This document shows positions 46,067-55,066 of a stretch of DNA of 64,000 bases, piece by piece. Every line of letters starts with the position of its first letter. Positions within the stretch are counted from its first letter, which is position 1. The stretch is from Anaerolineae bacterium. GTDB taxonomy: Bacteria; Chloroflexota; Anaerolineae; Anaerolineales; Anaerolineaceae. The translations under genes were made by a program, and so were the position numbers. The stretch covers positions 1 through 64,000 of the forward strand of contig JABLXK010000005.1 in assembly GCA_013178095.1 (NCBI GenBank), read 5' to 3'. The notes below the pieces were generated by a model. That model was not told the DNA's origin, searched no databases, and saw only the letters and a list, made by a program, of their open reading frames with translations.

Positions 46067-46234
46067 ATGGCATCTAAAAAAGATATCAGGCCGGTCATCA
46101 CGTTAGCCTGCACCGAATGCAAAGAGAGGAATTACACCTCTGAAAAAAATCGGCGCAACGACCCAAACCGGATGGAAATAAAGAAGTATTGCTCGCGCTG
46201 CAGAAAACACACGCTGCACCGTGAAACGAAGTAA
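46067..46234 (+). CDS. rpmG: 50S ribosomal protein L33
   Basis: A 55-residue protein ([18 protein letters not shown]...). Two Cys pairs, CTEC and CSRC, form a zinc site, so it is the C+ form of L33. The reading frame ends HRETK with TAA at 46232-46234. It lies between tuf and tRNA-Trp, as in many bacteria. No strong ribosome binding site is visible. Confidence 0.93.
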   Translation: MASKKDIRPVITLACTECKERNYTSEKNRRNDPNRMEIKKYCSRCRKHTLHRETK

Positions 46235-46291
46235 CATTGAAGACCAAATGTGCGGGTGCGATTCGATAACAAGAGCACCCGCACAGCTTAA

Positions 46292-46364
46292 AGGCCAGTA
46301 GCTCAATTGGCAGAGCGCCTGTCTCCAAAACAGGAGGTTGTGGGTTCGATTCCTGCCTGGCCTG
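46292..46364 (+). tRNA. tRNA-Trp (CCA)
   Basis: Cloverleaf beginning AGGCCAGTAGCTCAATTGGC with anticodon loop CTCCAAA (anticodon CCA), T-loop GGTTCGATTCC and acceptor AGGCCAG/CTGGCCT. It stands directly before secE. Confidence 0.97.
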
Positions 46365-46426
46365 CCTAGTTCGAAAACGCGACGCCAATATTCAGGCGTC
46401 GTTTTAGACGTGAAACAGGAGAGAAT

Positions 46427-46642
46427 ATGCCTGACAAAAACAAGAGTATCGAGAAAAAACCGAATGGCATCACCCGTTGGTGGCGTGAAACGACCGGTGA
46501 ATTACGCAAGGTTACCTGGCCGACACCCAATGAAGCCTGGCATCTGACCAGGGTCGTAATTATCACCATGATCATGATGAGCGCGATCCTGGGTTTGTTG
46601 GACTTTGTCTTTACACGCCTGATCACACTCATTCTCTCTTAG
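46427..46642 (+). CDS. secE: Preprotein translocase subunit SecE
   Basis: A 71-residue single-helix SecE. A basic, polar N terminus leads to the conserved amphipathic WWRETTGELRKVTWPTPNEA and one membrane helix (about 45-68). It stabilises SecY in the translocon. ACAGGAGAG precedes the ATG. nusG follows 36 bp downstream in the same direction, the classic secE-nusG pair. Confidence 0.95.
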   Translation: MPDKNKSIEKKPNGITRWWRETTGELRKVTWPTPNEAWHLTRVVIITMIMMSAILGLLDFVFTRLITLILS

Positions 46643-46678
46643 CAAGCAGGCTTCGGCCGATTATTAAGGAAGTAGAAA

Positions 46679-47386
46679 ATGACGAACGAAGAAGAGAATT
46701 TCAACCTGGAAGAAGAATATCAACAGGAACCGGAAGCGGAAGAATCGCCCCTGTATGATGAACATTCCGAACCTGCGGACCTTCCCAAGGCTCCCTCTTC
46801 TTCTGCCGCTGCCACCGGAGAAACTGCATCGCAAAAGCTGCGCAGAGTCAACGAAGAGGACGACAACCGCGCCTGGTTTGTGATTCATTGTTATTCCGGC
46901 TATGAGAATAAAGTCCGTTATAACCTCGAGCAGCGTATCGAAACCATGGGAATGAAAGACAAGATTTTTGACGTGGTCATCCCTACCCAAGAAGAAATCG
47001 AAGTGCGCGAAGGCAAACGCCGCTCGATCGAACGCCACGTTTTTCCAGGTTACGTGCTGGTCAATATGATCTTGACCGAAGAGTCCTGGTATGTCGTACG
47101 CAACACGCCCGGCGTCACCGGTTTTGTTGGCATGGGCAACGATCCCACGCCCCTGCGCCCTGAAGAAGTCTCGCAGATCCTCAAGCGCATGGAAGCCGAA
47201 GCACCGCACGTGAAGGTTACCTTCAAGGCAGGCGAACGCGTGCGCATCATCGATGGACCATTCAACGATTTCCGCGGCACCGTTTCGGAGATCGATATGG
47301 AACGCGCCAAAGTAACCGTTATGGTAAACTTCTTTGGCCGCGAAACCCCTGTGGAGCTTGATTTTCTACAGGTGGAGAAATCGTAA
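46679..47386 (+). CDS. nusG: Transcription termination/antitermination factor NusG
   Basis: A 235-residue NusG with a long acidic N-terminal extension (about residues 1-55, rich in Glu and Asp). The NGN domain follows (RAWFVIHCYSGYENKVRYNL; RHVFPGYVLVNMILTEESWY; NTPGVTGFVGMGN), then the C-terminal KOW domain (GERVRIIDGPFNDFRGTVSE). It binds RNA polymerase and couples transcription to translation or Rho. The extension is unusual relative to the 175-180 residues of E. coli NusG but is seen in other phyla. Confidence 0.95.
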   Translation: MTNEEENFNLEEEYQQEPEAEESPLYDEHSEPADLPKAPSSSAAATGETASQKLRRVNEEDDNRAWFVIHCYSGYENKVRYNLEQRIETMGMKDKIFDVVIPTQEEIEVREGKRRSIERHVFPGYVLVNMILTEESWYVVRNTPGVTGFVGMGNDPTPLRPEEVSQILKRMEAEAPHVKVTFKAGERVRIIDGPFNDFRGTVSEIDMERAKVTVMVNFFGRETPVELDFLQVEKS

Positions 47387-47407
47387 ACAACCTCCGCGAG
47401 GAGGATT

Positions 47408-47442
47408 GTGGGAGGGTGACCCTTATCACCCGCTAAAACCAC
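47408..47442 (+). promoter_or_regulatory. L1-binding-type mRNA motif in the rplK leader
   Basis: GTGGGAGGGT (47408-47417) and ACCCGCTAAAACCAC (47428-47442) form GTGG/CCAC and GGGT/ACCC helices around an asymmetric internal loop. The same pattern is found in the 23S rRNA of this window (GTGGGAGACT with GTGAAATACCAC), the site where L1 binds rRNA. It is the expected target for feedback by L1. Confidence 0.78.
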
Positions 47443-47457
47443 TTAAGGAGTTCATGA

Positions 47458-47883
47458 ATGGCTAAAAAAGTAAAAGCAGTAGTAAAGTTGAATGTCCCGG
47501 CCGGGAAAGCAAATCCCGCGCCCCCCATCGGCCCCGCTTTGGCCGGTCACGGCATCAACATCATGCAATTCTGCAAGGAATATAACGCCCGCACCCAGAA
47601 CAAAATGGGCGAAATTATTCCTGCGGAAATCACCGTTTACGTGGATGGTTCTTTCACTTTTGTCTTGAAATCACCCCCCACCTCGGAGATGCTCAAAAAA
47701 GCTGCCGGAGTTGAAAAAGGCTCCGATGCCCCCAACCGCAACAAGATTGCCACCATCACGCGTAATCAACTGCGCGAGATTGCGGAAGCGAAGATGAAAG
47801 ATCTCAACGCGATCGACATCGAAGGCGCCATGCGCCAGGTTGAAGGCACCGCCCGCAACATGGGTATTCAAATTGAAAAATAG
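47458..47883 (+). CDS. rplK: 50S ribosomal protein L11
   Basis: A 141-residue ribosomal protein with the conserved start [20 protein letters not shown] and the C-terminal rRNA-binding domain ([20 protein letters not shown]). It sits at the GTPase-associated centre of the large subunit. AAGGAG precedes the ATG. Placed between nusG and rplA in the usual L11 operon order, with an L1-type leader motif just upstream. Confidence 0.97.
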   Translation: MAKKVKAVVKLNVPAGKANPAPPIGPALAGHGINIMQFCKEYNARTQNKMGEIIPAEITVYVDGSFTFVLKSPPTSEMLKKAAGVEKGSDAPNRNKIATITRNQLREIAEAKMKDLNAIDIEGAMRQVEGTARNMGIQIEK

Positions 47884-47890
47884 GTACTTC

Positions 47891-47922
47891 GTGGGAGGGT
47901 AGACGCTACCCGCCACTACCAC
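47891..47922 (+). promoter_or_regulatory. L1-binding-type mRNA motif in the rplA leader
   Basis: GTGGGAGGGTA, a short loop, TACCC and a final CCAC repeat the rplK leader motif, again closing with GTGG/CCAC and GGGTA/TACCC helices. It lies in the 51-nt gap before rplA. Two copies in one operon are more than the usual single copy. Confidence 0.75.
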
Positions 47923-47934
47923 AAAGGAGAAACG

Positions 47935-48654
47935 ATGGCTAAACACAGTAAGAAATATTTAGAAGTCAAAACCAAGGTGGATGCGGACACCATTTATGAC
48001 CCCAAAACCGCATTGGACCTTGTAAAGCAAACCTCATACACCAAATTTGACGGCACAGTCGAAGTCCACTTGCGCACCGGTCTCGATCCCCGCCAGGCGG
48101 ATCAACAACTGCGCGATGTGGTCGTCCTTCCCAATGGTCTGGGTAAAACTGTTCGCGTCCTGGTATTCGCCCAGGGTGATGGCGCTACGGCCGCCAAAGA
48201 AGCCGGTGCTGATTACGTTGCGGATGATGACGATTGGATCAAGAAGATCGAAGGCGGTTTCACCGATTTCGATGTGGCGATTTCCACCCCCGACATGATG
48301 GGTAAAGCCGGCCGTCTGGGTAAAGTGCTCGGTCCGCGCGGCTTGATGCCCAATCCGAAAGCCGGTACTGTGGTGGGTGCCGAAGACCTGCCGCGCGCGA
48401 TCAATGAAGCCAAAGCCGGCCGCGTCGAGTTCCGTCTGGATAAAACTGCCAACATCCATGTGCCGATCGGCAAAGTATCATTCAGTCTGGAAAAACTTTA
48501 CGAAAATTTCTCCAGCCTGATGAATGCCATTCGCAAAGCCAAACCAGCGGCAGCCAAGGGTACTTTCATCAAGAAAATCACGGTGACCTCAACCATGGGC
48601 CCCGGTATTAAAGTCGATCCAAACCAGGCGCTTTCTGTGGAGAAAATCGAATAG
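47935..48654 (+). CDS. rplA: 50S ribosomal protein L1
   Basis: A 239-residue ribosomal protein with hallmarks [54 protein letters not shown] and [16 protein letters not shown]. It forms the L1 stalk and often represses its own operon by binding leader mRNA. AAGGAG precedes the ATG. Confidence 0.97.
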   Translation: MAKHSKKYLEVKTKVDADTIYDPKTALDLVKQTSYTKFDGTVEVHLRTGLDPRQADQQLRDVVVLPNGLGKTVRVLVFAQGDGATAAKEAGADYVADDDDWIKKIEGGFTDFDVAISTPDMMGKAGRLGKVLGPRGLMPNPKAGTVVGAEDLPRAINEAKAGRVEFRLDKTANIHVPIGKVSFSLEKLYENFSSLMNAIRKAKPAAAKGTFIKKITVTSTMGPGIKVDPNQALSVEKIE

Positions 48655-48656
48655 CG

Positions 48657-48800
48657 TGATATAATTTCGTTTGAAATTTTCACCAATGAAAGCCGGTGCC
48701 GCAAGGCTCAATTTCCAGCCCAGGTGAGCAATTAGATGAAAGCTTTTTGTAAGCAATTTAATTGTCTTTGCCTGAGCGACCGGCAAAGACAATTTTTTTT
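48657..48800 (+). promoter_or_regulatory. rplJL leader with promoter and terminator-like hairpin (L10-leader type)
   Basis: An extended -10 box TGATATAAT (48658-48665 region) begins just after rplA. The 160-nt leader ends in a perfect 13-bp stem, AATTGTCTTTGCC (48760-48772) with GGCAAAGACAATT (48782-48794), followed by eight T. This stem lies directly before the rplJ ribosome binding site. The position and form match L10 leaders, in which L10-L12 binding controls expression by termination or initiation. Whether it truly terminates is inferred. Confidence 0.75.
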
Positions 48801-48818
48801 GAAAGGAGGTGAATATCT

Positions 48819-49349
48819 TTGGCATTCACCAAAAAGGAAAAAGAAGTATTAATTGCAAATTATGAGAAATGGCTGAAGGAAAGTAAAGCTGTTTACGTGA
48901 TGTCTTACCAAAAAATGCGCATGAAAGATATCGATGCATTGCGATCCGAGGCACGCGAGATCGGCGGCGAATTTCACGTCGTCAAGAATACATTGATGAA
49001 AATCGCATTAAAGAATTGCGGTTTCGAAGATAGCAGTGTTTTCAGCGATTCATCATTGGTGGCTTTCGCTTTTCAGGATGCTCCCGCTCTGGCAAAAATC
49101 GTCGACAAAGCCAGCAGCACTGATCTGTTCGCTGTTAAAGGCGGTTACATGGACGGGGCAATTCTCGATGCGAAGTCTGTAATCGCTTTATCCAAGTTGC
49201 CTCCGCTGCCGCAAATGCGTGCGCAATTGTTGGCGCTTATTCAAACACCAGCAACCCAATTGGTGCGTACAATTTCAGAACCCGCGCGCCAGGTGGCTGC
49301 AGTTGTTAAAGCCTATTCAGAAAAATCTCCGGCACCCGCCGCTGGATAG
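48819..49349 (+). CDS. rplJ: 50S ribosomal protein L10
   Basis: A 176-residue protein with MAFTKKEKEVLIANYEKWLK at the start, VKNTLMKIALKN and FQDAPALAKIVDKA. It anchors the L7/L12 dimers at the stalk base. The start is TTG (48819), supported by AAAGGAGG nine bases upstream and by the expected family N terminus; no ATG lies nearby in frame. Confidence 0.95.
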   Translation: MAFTKKEKEVLIANYEKWLKESKAVYVMSYQKMRMKDIDALRSEAREIGGEFHVVKNTLMKIALKNCGFEDSSVFSDSSLVAFAFQDAPALAKIVDKASSTDLFAVKGGYMDGAILDAKSVIALSKLPPLPQMRAQLLALIQTPATQLVRTISEPARQVAAVVKAYSEKSPAPAAG

Positions 49350-49388
49350 GAATTTGATTTAAATTAATATTAATTCAGGAGAATTAAA

Positions 49389-49772
49389 ATGGCAGATATT
49401 AACAAATTAGCAGAAGAACTCAGCAAGCTGACTGTTTTGGAAGCTGCTGAACTGGTCAAAACCCTCGAAGAACAATGGGGCGTTTCCGCCGCAGCTCCCG
49501 TAGCTGTTGCAGCCGTTGGCGCGGCTCCCGCAGCCGGCGCCGCTGAGGCCGCCGAGGAAAAAACCGAATTCGACGTCATCATTAAGGATGCCGGCGCGAA
49601 GAAGATCGATGTCATCAAGGTCATCCGTCAGCTCACCAACCTCGGTCTCGTAGAAGCCAAAGCCATGGCCGAAACCGCCGGCTCAAAAGTCCTTTCCCAG
49701 GTTGGCAAGGAAGCCGCTACCGACGCCAAATCCAAATTGGAAGCCGCCGGCGCTGCTGTCGAACTTGCTTAA
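49389..49772 (+). CDS. rplL: 50S ribosomal protein L7/L12
   Basis: A 127-residue stalk protein. The N-terminal dimerisation helix region ([20 protein letters not shown]) leads to an Ala-rich hinge (about 36-56), then the C-terminal domain [20 protein letters not shown] and the L-G-L-V-E-A-K-A-M motif. It recruits translational GTPases. AGGAG precedes the ATG; it ends the rplJL transcript. Confidence 0.97.
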   Translation: MADINKLAEELSKLTVLEAAELVKTLEEQWGVSAAAPVAVAAVGAAPAAGAAEAAEEKTEFDVIIKDAGAKKIDVIKVIRQLTNLGLVEAKAMAETAGSKVLSQVGKEAATDAKSKLEAAGAAVELA

Positions 49773-49790
49773 TTAATAACCACTCTTACG

Positions 49791-49822
49791 AAAAAACCGC
49801 TGAGATTTCAGTGGTTTTTTTT
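49791..49822 (+). terminator. Terminator of the rplJL operon
   Basis: AAAACCGCTGA pairs with TCAGTGGTTTT, one G-T wobble, then a run of T. It separates rplL from the convergent lipoprotein gene. Confidence 0.88.
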
Positions 49823-49854
49823 CATATTTAATTCCGGAATCGGCAATACGCCGT

Positions 49855-51993
49855 TTACTGGATTCCCCATATCGCGAATTCGCCGGATTCATCCAGGTTG
49901 ACAAGAATTTTGCCATTTTGAGCAAAAGTCAGACCAATCAACCGGGAGGATGCTGCTTGCCAGGAAGTGATAATTTTCCCGGATTCCGTATCCAGCAATG
50001 TGACACGCCCGCCGGCATCCCCGACAGCCAGGAGAGTGTTTTCCTCATTGAGCGCTAAAACGGTCGGCTGCTCCGCCGCGCCGCTTTCCAGCGCAAGCCT
50101 GCGCAGCACTTTAGCGCTGCGGCTGTCCACCCATTCCAGTGAGAGCACTGAGGAATCCTTCAGATTTTCCACGATATAAATTAATTCTGATCCATCGGAA
50201 GAATAAACCGGGTTGACGAAAAAGGCACGTGCCTGGTATGCGGATACTTTGACGACTTTGCTTTTCGGCAGATTCACGATAAACAACGCTTTCTGATCCC
50301 GGTTAATATAAGCCGCCGTCTGCCCGTCAGGCGATAGGCGTAAATCGTAGATATCCTCCGGTTCAGCAATTGCGCGATCATCCATCGCGGAATAAATGCC
50401 GCAGACCTGGCTGCGGCGGTTTTTATCCAGACAATAGAAAAATGTGCTCTTTTCTTCCGCAAATCCCATCAACCGTGCAGTCCAGCCTTGCGGCAATTCA
50501 GACGGCAGACTTGCTTGGGCTTCAACGCCAGCACCGGAATGGATAACCAATTTCTCCGCGTCTGCCTGGTAAGCGATAATTCCGCCTTCCTGCGCCAGCG
50601 CATCAGATTGACAGGCAACCGCCAGGGTTTGCAGGTCTACCCGGCAGGCGCTCCGAAAATAGCTTGCATCCGGTTTCAGATTGATTTGCTGCGGATTGAA
50701 AGCGATTCCGCCATCCTGGGCTGCGATCAAACCGTTGAAGTTGAAAGACGACGTCCACCAGGCATCTGCAAAAGTTTCGACGTTGGCGCTATCGGCAATA
50801 TTGACAATGCCGCCTTCATCGGTAACGCTCACCCCATCCAGGTTGCGCGCCAGGAATTCAACCTGCCCGCTTTGCCGGCCTTTCCTCATATCCCAGACCG
50901 TAAATCCGGTAAACAAAGTATCGTGGTGAAAATCCAGCCGCTCTTCATCCGCGTCTAAAATGGCGGCGAATTCGCCCTGGGGAGAAAAACGCAGTTCGCA
51001 GGGCGCGGAGGAAGTACAGCCGGTTCCACTCAAGCGGGTCAGTATTTTTCCGTCCAAGCGGTCTTTGATCACAACAGCATCATCCGTAAAAACCGCATAC
51101 ATCCGCTGCGCCGGCGCAAAACTGTCCTTGACCAATGCAGAATCGCCGGATACTTCCTGCCAATCTCCAACCGACCAATAACGGAACGCTTGATATTCTT
51201 TTTCGGAAGAAACACGAAAACGGGTTGGATCGAACGTCTGGATCAGCTTGCCATCCACCGAAAAACCCAACCCCTGGTAGGGATAGAGTTCGCCATGCAG
51301 GTTTTCATCTTCGCCATCCCATTCATAGAGCGCTTTATTCTGCAAAACATCATAAACTTTAAAATATTCCTCTGCGGAGGTTCTGGAATATATAATCCCG
51401 TATACAGCCAGCAGCGTTCCATCGGGAGACACGGCTAATTGCGGGATGTCCGCCCCGCACGTGTTAGGGTCAGTGCGGTATTTCAGGCTATAAGGCAAAT
51501 CAAAGATCTGCCCGCCACCCACCTGCCAAACCTGAATTGAATCCTGCGCAGCAATCGCGATGAAGCCTCCATTTTGATTCAGCGCGAAATAACGCTCCAT
51601 CCCAAATTCACAATCCGGCAAGCGCGCGTTGATATGCATAACCACATCTCCGCTGTCCATTTCCATGATATCCAGCCCATATAAATCGCCTAACACGCCG
51701 ATACGCCCATCCGGGGAAATTTGGCAGTAATCGGGGAAAGGTGCTGCAATTGCGGCCAATTGTGTGATCTTCTGCGCATTTTCGGCGGTAATTACCATCA
51801 AACCATCCGGTAATGCCTTCGCAGGCGTCTCTGTGGCGTCAGGTCCACCAGTTAATCCATCCGTAGGGCTAGCCGTTTGATCCGAAATCATAGAATTTAA
51901 ACCGGAATCGTTTTTTAAACCGGCGCAGGCCATCAAGCCGGCAGCGGCCCAAAGAATAATCCAAAGCGATGATAGCCTGTTGCTCGTTTTCAT
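49855..51993 (-). CDS. Beta-propeller (WD40-like) lipoprotein
   Basis: A 712-residue exported protein. The signal peptide ends in LMAC (lipobox Cys about residue 23). After a Thr/Pro-rich linker (about 35-60) come many repeats of about 40 residues built on the pattern ISPDGRIGVLGD, VSPDGTLLAV, FSPQGEFAAILDADE, LSPDGQTAAYINRD and YSSDGSELIYIVE, i.e. seven or more propeller blades with WD40/TolB-like strands. Such anchored propellers often bind proteins or glycans; no enzymatic residues are seen. It stands alone on the minus strand. Confidence 0.82.
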   Translation of the reverse strand: MKTSNRLSSLWIILWAAAGLMACAGLKNDSGLNSMISDQTASPTDGLTGGPDATETPAKALPDGLMVITAENAQKITQLAAIAAPFPDYCQISPDGRIGVLGDLYGLDIMEMDSGDVVMHINARLPDCEFGMERYFALNQNGGFIAIAAQDSIQVWQVGGGQIFDLPYSLKYRTDPNTCGADIPQLAVSPDGTLLAVYGIIYSRTSAEEYFKVYDVLQNKALYEWDGEDENLHGELYPYQGLGFSVDGKLIQTFDPTRFRVSSEKEYQAFRYWSVGDWQEVSGDSALVKDSFAPAQRMYAVFTDDAVVIKDRLDGKILTRLSGTGCTSSAPCELRFSPQGEFAAILDADEERLDFHHDTLFTGFTVWDMRKGRQSGQVEFLARNLDGVSVTDEGGIVNIADSANVETFADAWWTSSFNFNGLIAAQDGGIAFNPQQINLKPDASYFRSACRVDLQTLAVACQSDALAQEGGIIAYQADAEKLVIHSGAGVEAQASLPSELPQGWTARLMGFAEEKSTFFYCLDKNRRSQVCGIYSAMDDRAIAEPEDIYDLRLSPDGQTAAYINRDQKALFIVNLPKSKVVKVSAYQARAFFVNPVYSSDGSELIYIVENLKDSSVLSLEWVDSRSAKVLRRLALESGAAEQPTVLALNEENTLLAVGDAGGRVTLLDTESGKIITSWQAASSRLIGLTFAQNGKILVNLDESGEFAIWGIQ

Positions 51994-52171
51994 TTCAGCC
52001 CAATAATGGCGTGATTATAACCAATCTTTTTCGCCGTTTCTCAAAATATGTCTTTGGATATATGTAAAATCATCGAATGATAACTGACACTTTCTTTTAT
52101 TATTTTCGCTATAGTAAAATATAGGCGATTTCGTACCATTCTTGTCCAATTTAAATCCCAAAGGAGCACGA

Positions 52172-52414
52172 ATGCCCTTAAAAGGAACAATCGTTGTCAA
52201 TGAAAACTTATGCAAAGCCTGCGAGCTTTGCGTGGTTGCATGCCCGCAGCATGTGATCAGCCTCAACAAAGAAATCATCACCCCGCGCGGTTATCATCCC
52301 GCGCATTTGGCGGAAGAAGGATGCACCGGCTGCGGCACGTGCGCGCTGGTTTGTCCGGAAGCCGCCATCACTGTCTACCGCGAAAAAAGGCTAATCCAGG
52401 GGCAGGAGGCATAA
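52172..52414 (+). CDS. Ferredoxin-like delta subunit of a 2-oxoacid:ferredoxin oxidoreductase
   Basis: An 80-residue protein with two [4Fe-4S] motifs, CKACELCVVACP and CTGCGTCALVCP. I chose ATG 52172, preceded by AAGGAG, not the upstream in-frame start at 52142. It should pass electrons from the alpha-beta catalytic core to ferredoxin. First of the tight operon delta, alpha, beta, gamma, with the alpha-subunit start immediately after its stop. Confidence 0.9.
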   Translation: MPLKGTIVVNENLCKACELCVVACPQHVISLNKEIITPRGYHPAHLAEEGCTGCGTCALVCPEAAITVYREKRLIQGQEA

Positions 52415-53533
52415 ATGGCACGAGAATTATGGAAAGGAAATGAAGCATTCGCCGAGGCGGCTGTCAGAGCCGGCTTGCAGGCTTATTTTGGTTATCCCAT
52501 CACCCCTCAAACCGAAGCCTTGGAATATCTTTCAGCCCGCATGCCCGAATTGGGGCGGGCATTTTTGCAAGCCGAAAGCGAGTTGGGCGCGATCAATATG
52601 GTTTACGGCGCCGCTTGCACCGGCGCGCGGGTGATGACGTCCACCTCCAGCCCGGGCACCAGTCTGATGATGGAAGGATTATCATACATCGCTGCCACCG
52701 AAGTCCCCATGGTATTGGTGGATGTGGTGCGCGGAGGGCCGGGCTTGGGAACCATCCAACCCTCACAGGGAGATTACAACCAAATCGTGCACGGCGGCGG
52801 CCACGGGGATTATCACTGCATTGTCCTGGCGCCCTCCACCGTTCAGGAAGCGGTCGATCAGGTTTACGAAATCTTTGATCTGGCAGAGAAATACCGCAGC
52901 ATTGGTGTGATCCTGCTGGATGGCACCATCGGCCAGATGATCGAACCCGCCGAGATGCCCCCCATGCGTGAAATAAGAAAGGAAATCCCGGAATGGGCGG
53001 TGCGAGGCGGAACAGGCAGCAACAAGCGCGTGCTGACCTCGGTGCATCTTGTGCCTGAAGATATGGAAGTTCTCGACCTTCGCTTAATAAAGAAATGGCA
53101 GGAAGTCGAGAAAAACGAAGTGCGCTTTACCGAATATTACATGGATGACGCTAAGATTGCCGTGGTAGGTTTTGGGACTGCCGGGCGTATTGCGCTTTCG
53201 GCAGTGCGCACGGCCCGCGCTCTGGGCATTCCGGTCGGTTTGATCAGGCCGATCAGCTTGAGCCCCTTCCCATACCAGGCGATTAAGGAAGCTGCCGCGC
53301 AAGTCGATCATATTCTGGTGGTCGAAATGAATTCCGGCATGATGTTGGAAGACGTGATGAAAGTTGTCAAAGATTCAACCAACGTTGAGTTTTATGGCCG
53401 CATGGGCGGTATCATGCCTTTCCCGGATGAAATCCTGAGCGAAATCCAGCGGATTGCCTCCGGAACCACTCCCTCGGACATCCATCCGCGCGATCGGTGG
53501 CTGAAACGCATGGAAAGCGTTGTTGATTTTTAA
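52415..53533 (+). CDS. 2-oxoacid:ferredoxin oxidoreductase alpha subunit
   Basis: A 372-residue subunit with the pyrimidine-binding YFGYPITPQTEALEYLSARM at the N terminus and the GARVMTSTSSPGTSLMMEGL, YIAATEVPMVLVDVVRGGPG blocks, and a C-terminal transketolase-like domain (AVVGFGTAGRIALSAVRTAR, GIPVGLIRPISLSPFP). With the beta subunit it oxidatively decarboxylates a 2-oxoacid to acyl-CoA using TPP and ferredoxin. KorA (2-oxoglutarate) and VorB (2-oxoisovalerate) types are close; the sequence alone does not decide the substrate. Confidence 0.9.
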   Translation: MARELWKGNEAFAEAAVRAGLQAYFGYPITPQTEALEYLSARMPELGRAFLQAESELGAINMVYGAACTGARVMTSTSSPGTSLMMEGLSYIAATEVPMVLVDVVRGGPGLGTIQPSQGDYNQIVHGGGHGDYHCIVLAPSTVQEAVDQVYEIFDLAEKYRSIGVILLDGTIGQMIEPAEMPPMREIRKEIPEWAVRGGTGSNKRVLTSVHLVPEDMEVLDLRLIKKWQEVEKNEVRFTEYYMDDAKIAVVGFGTAGRIALSAVRTARALGIPVGLIRPISLSPFPYQAIKEAAAQVDHILVVEMNSGMMLEDVMKVVKDSTNVEFYGRMGGIMPFPDEILSEIQRIASGTTPSDIHPRDRWLKRMESVVDF

Positions 53534-53543
53534 GGAGTAATGA

Positions 53544-54326
53544 ATGGTTGCGATGGATTTAAGCGAAATGGAAGTCGTCTACCAGCATCCGCACGCACTG
53601 GTGGATATGTATACGCATTTTTGCCCAGGCTGTACGCATGGCGTGGCTCACCGCCTGGTGGCGGAGGTTTTGGATGAAATGGCTTTATCTGAACGGACCA
53701 TTGGCGTGGCATCCGTTGGCTGTTCGGTTTTTTCGTATAACTACCTGAATATCGATTTCGTCCAGGCACCGCATGGGCGCGCGCCTGCCATGGCCACCGG
53801 CGTGAAACGCGTGCTGCCGGACCACATTGTCATGACTTATCAGGGTGATGGCGACATGATTTCGATCGGCGCAGGTGAAATCGTAGCGGCCGCCGGGCGC
53901 GGTGAAAACATCACTGTGATATTCATCAACAACGCCAACTACGGCATGACTGGCGGACAGATGGCTCCCACCACACTGCCCGGCATGAAAACATCTTCCT
54001 CGCCCAACGGGCGCGACGTGGAACAGGCAGGTTATCCCATCCTTGCCTGCGAATTACTGTCCACGCAGCAAGGCGCCAGTTACATCGCGCGCCGCAGCCT
54101 GCATGACCCCAAGAATATCCGCATGGCCAAAAAAGCCATCCGCCTGGCTTTCGAAACCCAGGTGCGCGGGTTGGGTTTTTCCATGGTGGAGCTGCTATCC
54201 ACCTGCCCCACCAACTGGCACATGACCCCCGTTAAGGCCGTCAAGTGGCTGGAGGAAAAAATGATCCCTTATTATCCTTTGGGAGATTACAAAGTCCATC
54301 CGACTATCAGCGAACTCAAGGTCTAG
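53544..54326 (+). CDS. 2-oxoacid:ferredoxin oxidoreductase beta subunit
   Basis: A 260-residue TPP-binding subunit. It shows [40 protein letters not shown], and the TPP motif [14 protein letters not shown]... with [13 protein letters not shown] (GDG-x-N-N). The C-terminal part ends with [18 protein letters not shown]. It binds thiamine diphosphate and, with the alpha subunit, forms the active site. AAGGAG precedes the ATG; ten bases separate it from alpha and nine from gamma. Confidence 0.92.
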   Translation: MVAMDLSEMEVVYQHPHALVDMYTHFCPGCTHGVAHRLVAEVLDEMALSERTIGVASVGCSVFSYNYLNIDFVQAPHGRAPAMATGVKRVLPDHIVMTYQGDGDMISIGAGEIVAAAGRGENITVIFINNANYGMTGGQMAPTTLPGMKTSSSPNGRDVEQAGYPILACELLSTQQGASYIARRSLHDPKNIRMAKKAIRLAFETQVRGLGFSMVELLSTCPTNWHMTPVKAVKWLEEKMIPYYPLGDYKVHPTISELKV

Positions 54327-54335
54327 GAGAAAAGC

Positions 54336-54878
54336 ATGCAAAACGAAACTGTAATTGCCGGATTTGGCGGCCAGGGTGTGCTATTTCTGGGAAAGGTCAT
54401 GGCGTACGCAGCCTTGTTCGAAGATCTAAAAGTCACCTGGTTCCCTTCATATGGACCTGAAATGCGCGGCGGCACAGCTAACTGCACGGTGGTGATCTCA
54501 GATGAAGAGATCGGGTCGCCTCAGGTCAAGAACCCCAAGGCAATCGTGGTCATGAACAGGCCCTCTCTGGATAAATATGAACACATGGTTGCGCCAGGCG
54601 GTTATTTGGTGATCAACACATCCATGGTCAACCGCAAGGCTACCCGCACCGACATTCACGTGCTTGAAATTCCTTCGGTTGAATTGGCTGAGGAGTTGGG
54701 CGATAAGCGCTTGGCTAACACCATCATTTTAGGTGCATTGAATGAAAAAGCCAAATTTTTAAAAAAAGAAAGCCTGCTCAAAGGACTTGAGGAAAGCCTT
54801 TCGCACGGGAAAAAGGACCTTCTTGAGATCAATAAGAAAGCCATGGAGAAAGGCGCCGCCTATATCACCACACAATAA
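54336..54878 (+). CDS. 2-oxoacid:ferredoxin oxidoreductase gamma subunit
   Basis: A 180-residue subunit starting VIAGFGGQGVLFLGKVMAYA, then WFPSYGPEMRGGTANCTVVI and PKAIVVMNRPSLDKYEHMVA. The gamma domain binds CoA and helps product release. Last gene of the four-subunit operon, followed by tandem hairpins before greA. Confidence 0.9.
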   Translation: MQNETVIAGFGGQGVLFLGKVMAYAALFEDLKVTWFPSYGPEMRGGTANCTVVISDEEIGSPQVKNPKAIVVMNRPSLDKYEHMVAPGGYLVINTSMVNRKATRTDIHVLEIPSVELAEELGDKRLANTIILGALNEKAKFLKKESLLKGLEESLSHGKKDLLEINKKAMEKGAAYITTQ

Positions 54879-54975
54879 TCCCTTCCTGCTGCCGGCACCC
54901 TGCTTGCCTTAGGTTTTAATTTATGGTAATATACGGAAACAATTTAATTTCATCATAACAAGGTGACTATATAAT

Positions 54976-55032
54976 CGCTCCTTGAGGAGTGGTTTTTTTA
55001 TCCGCAAACCCGTTATCGACGGGTTGCGTTTT
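54976..55032 (+). terminator. Tandem terminator-like hairpins before greA
   Basis: A small CTCC-TTGA-GGAG hairpin with seven T (54976-54998) is followed by AACCCGT/ACGGGTT (55007-55025) and TTTT. Together they end the oxidoreductase transcript or attenuate greA; TATAAT (54970-54975) is so close that the greA transcript may start inside the first hairpin. Confidence 0.65.
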
Positions 55033-55066
55033 AAGGATTACATTTCACACGAAAGAGGTAGGAAAT

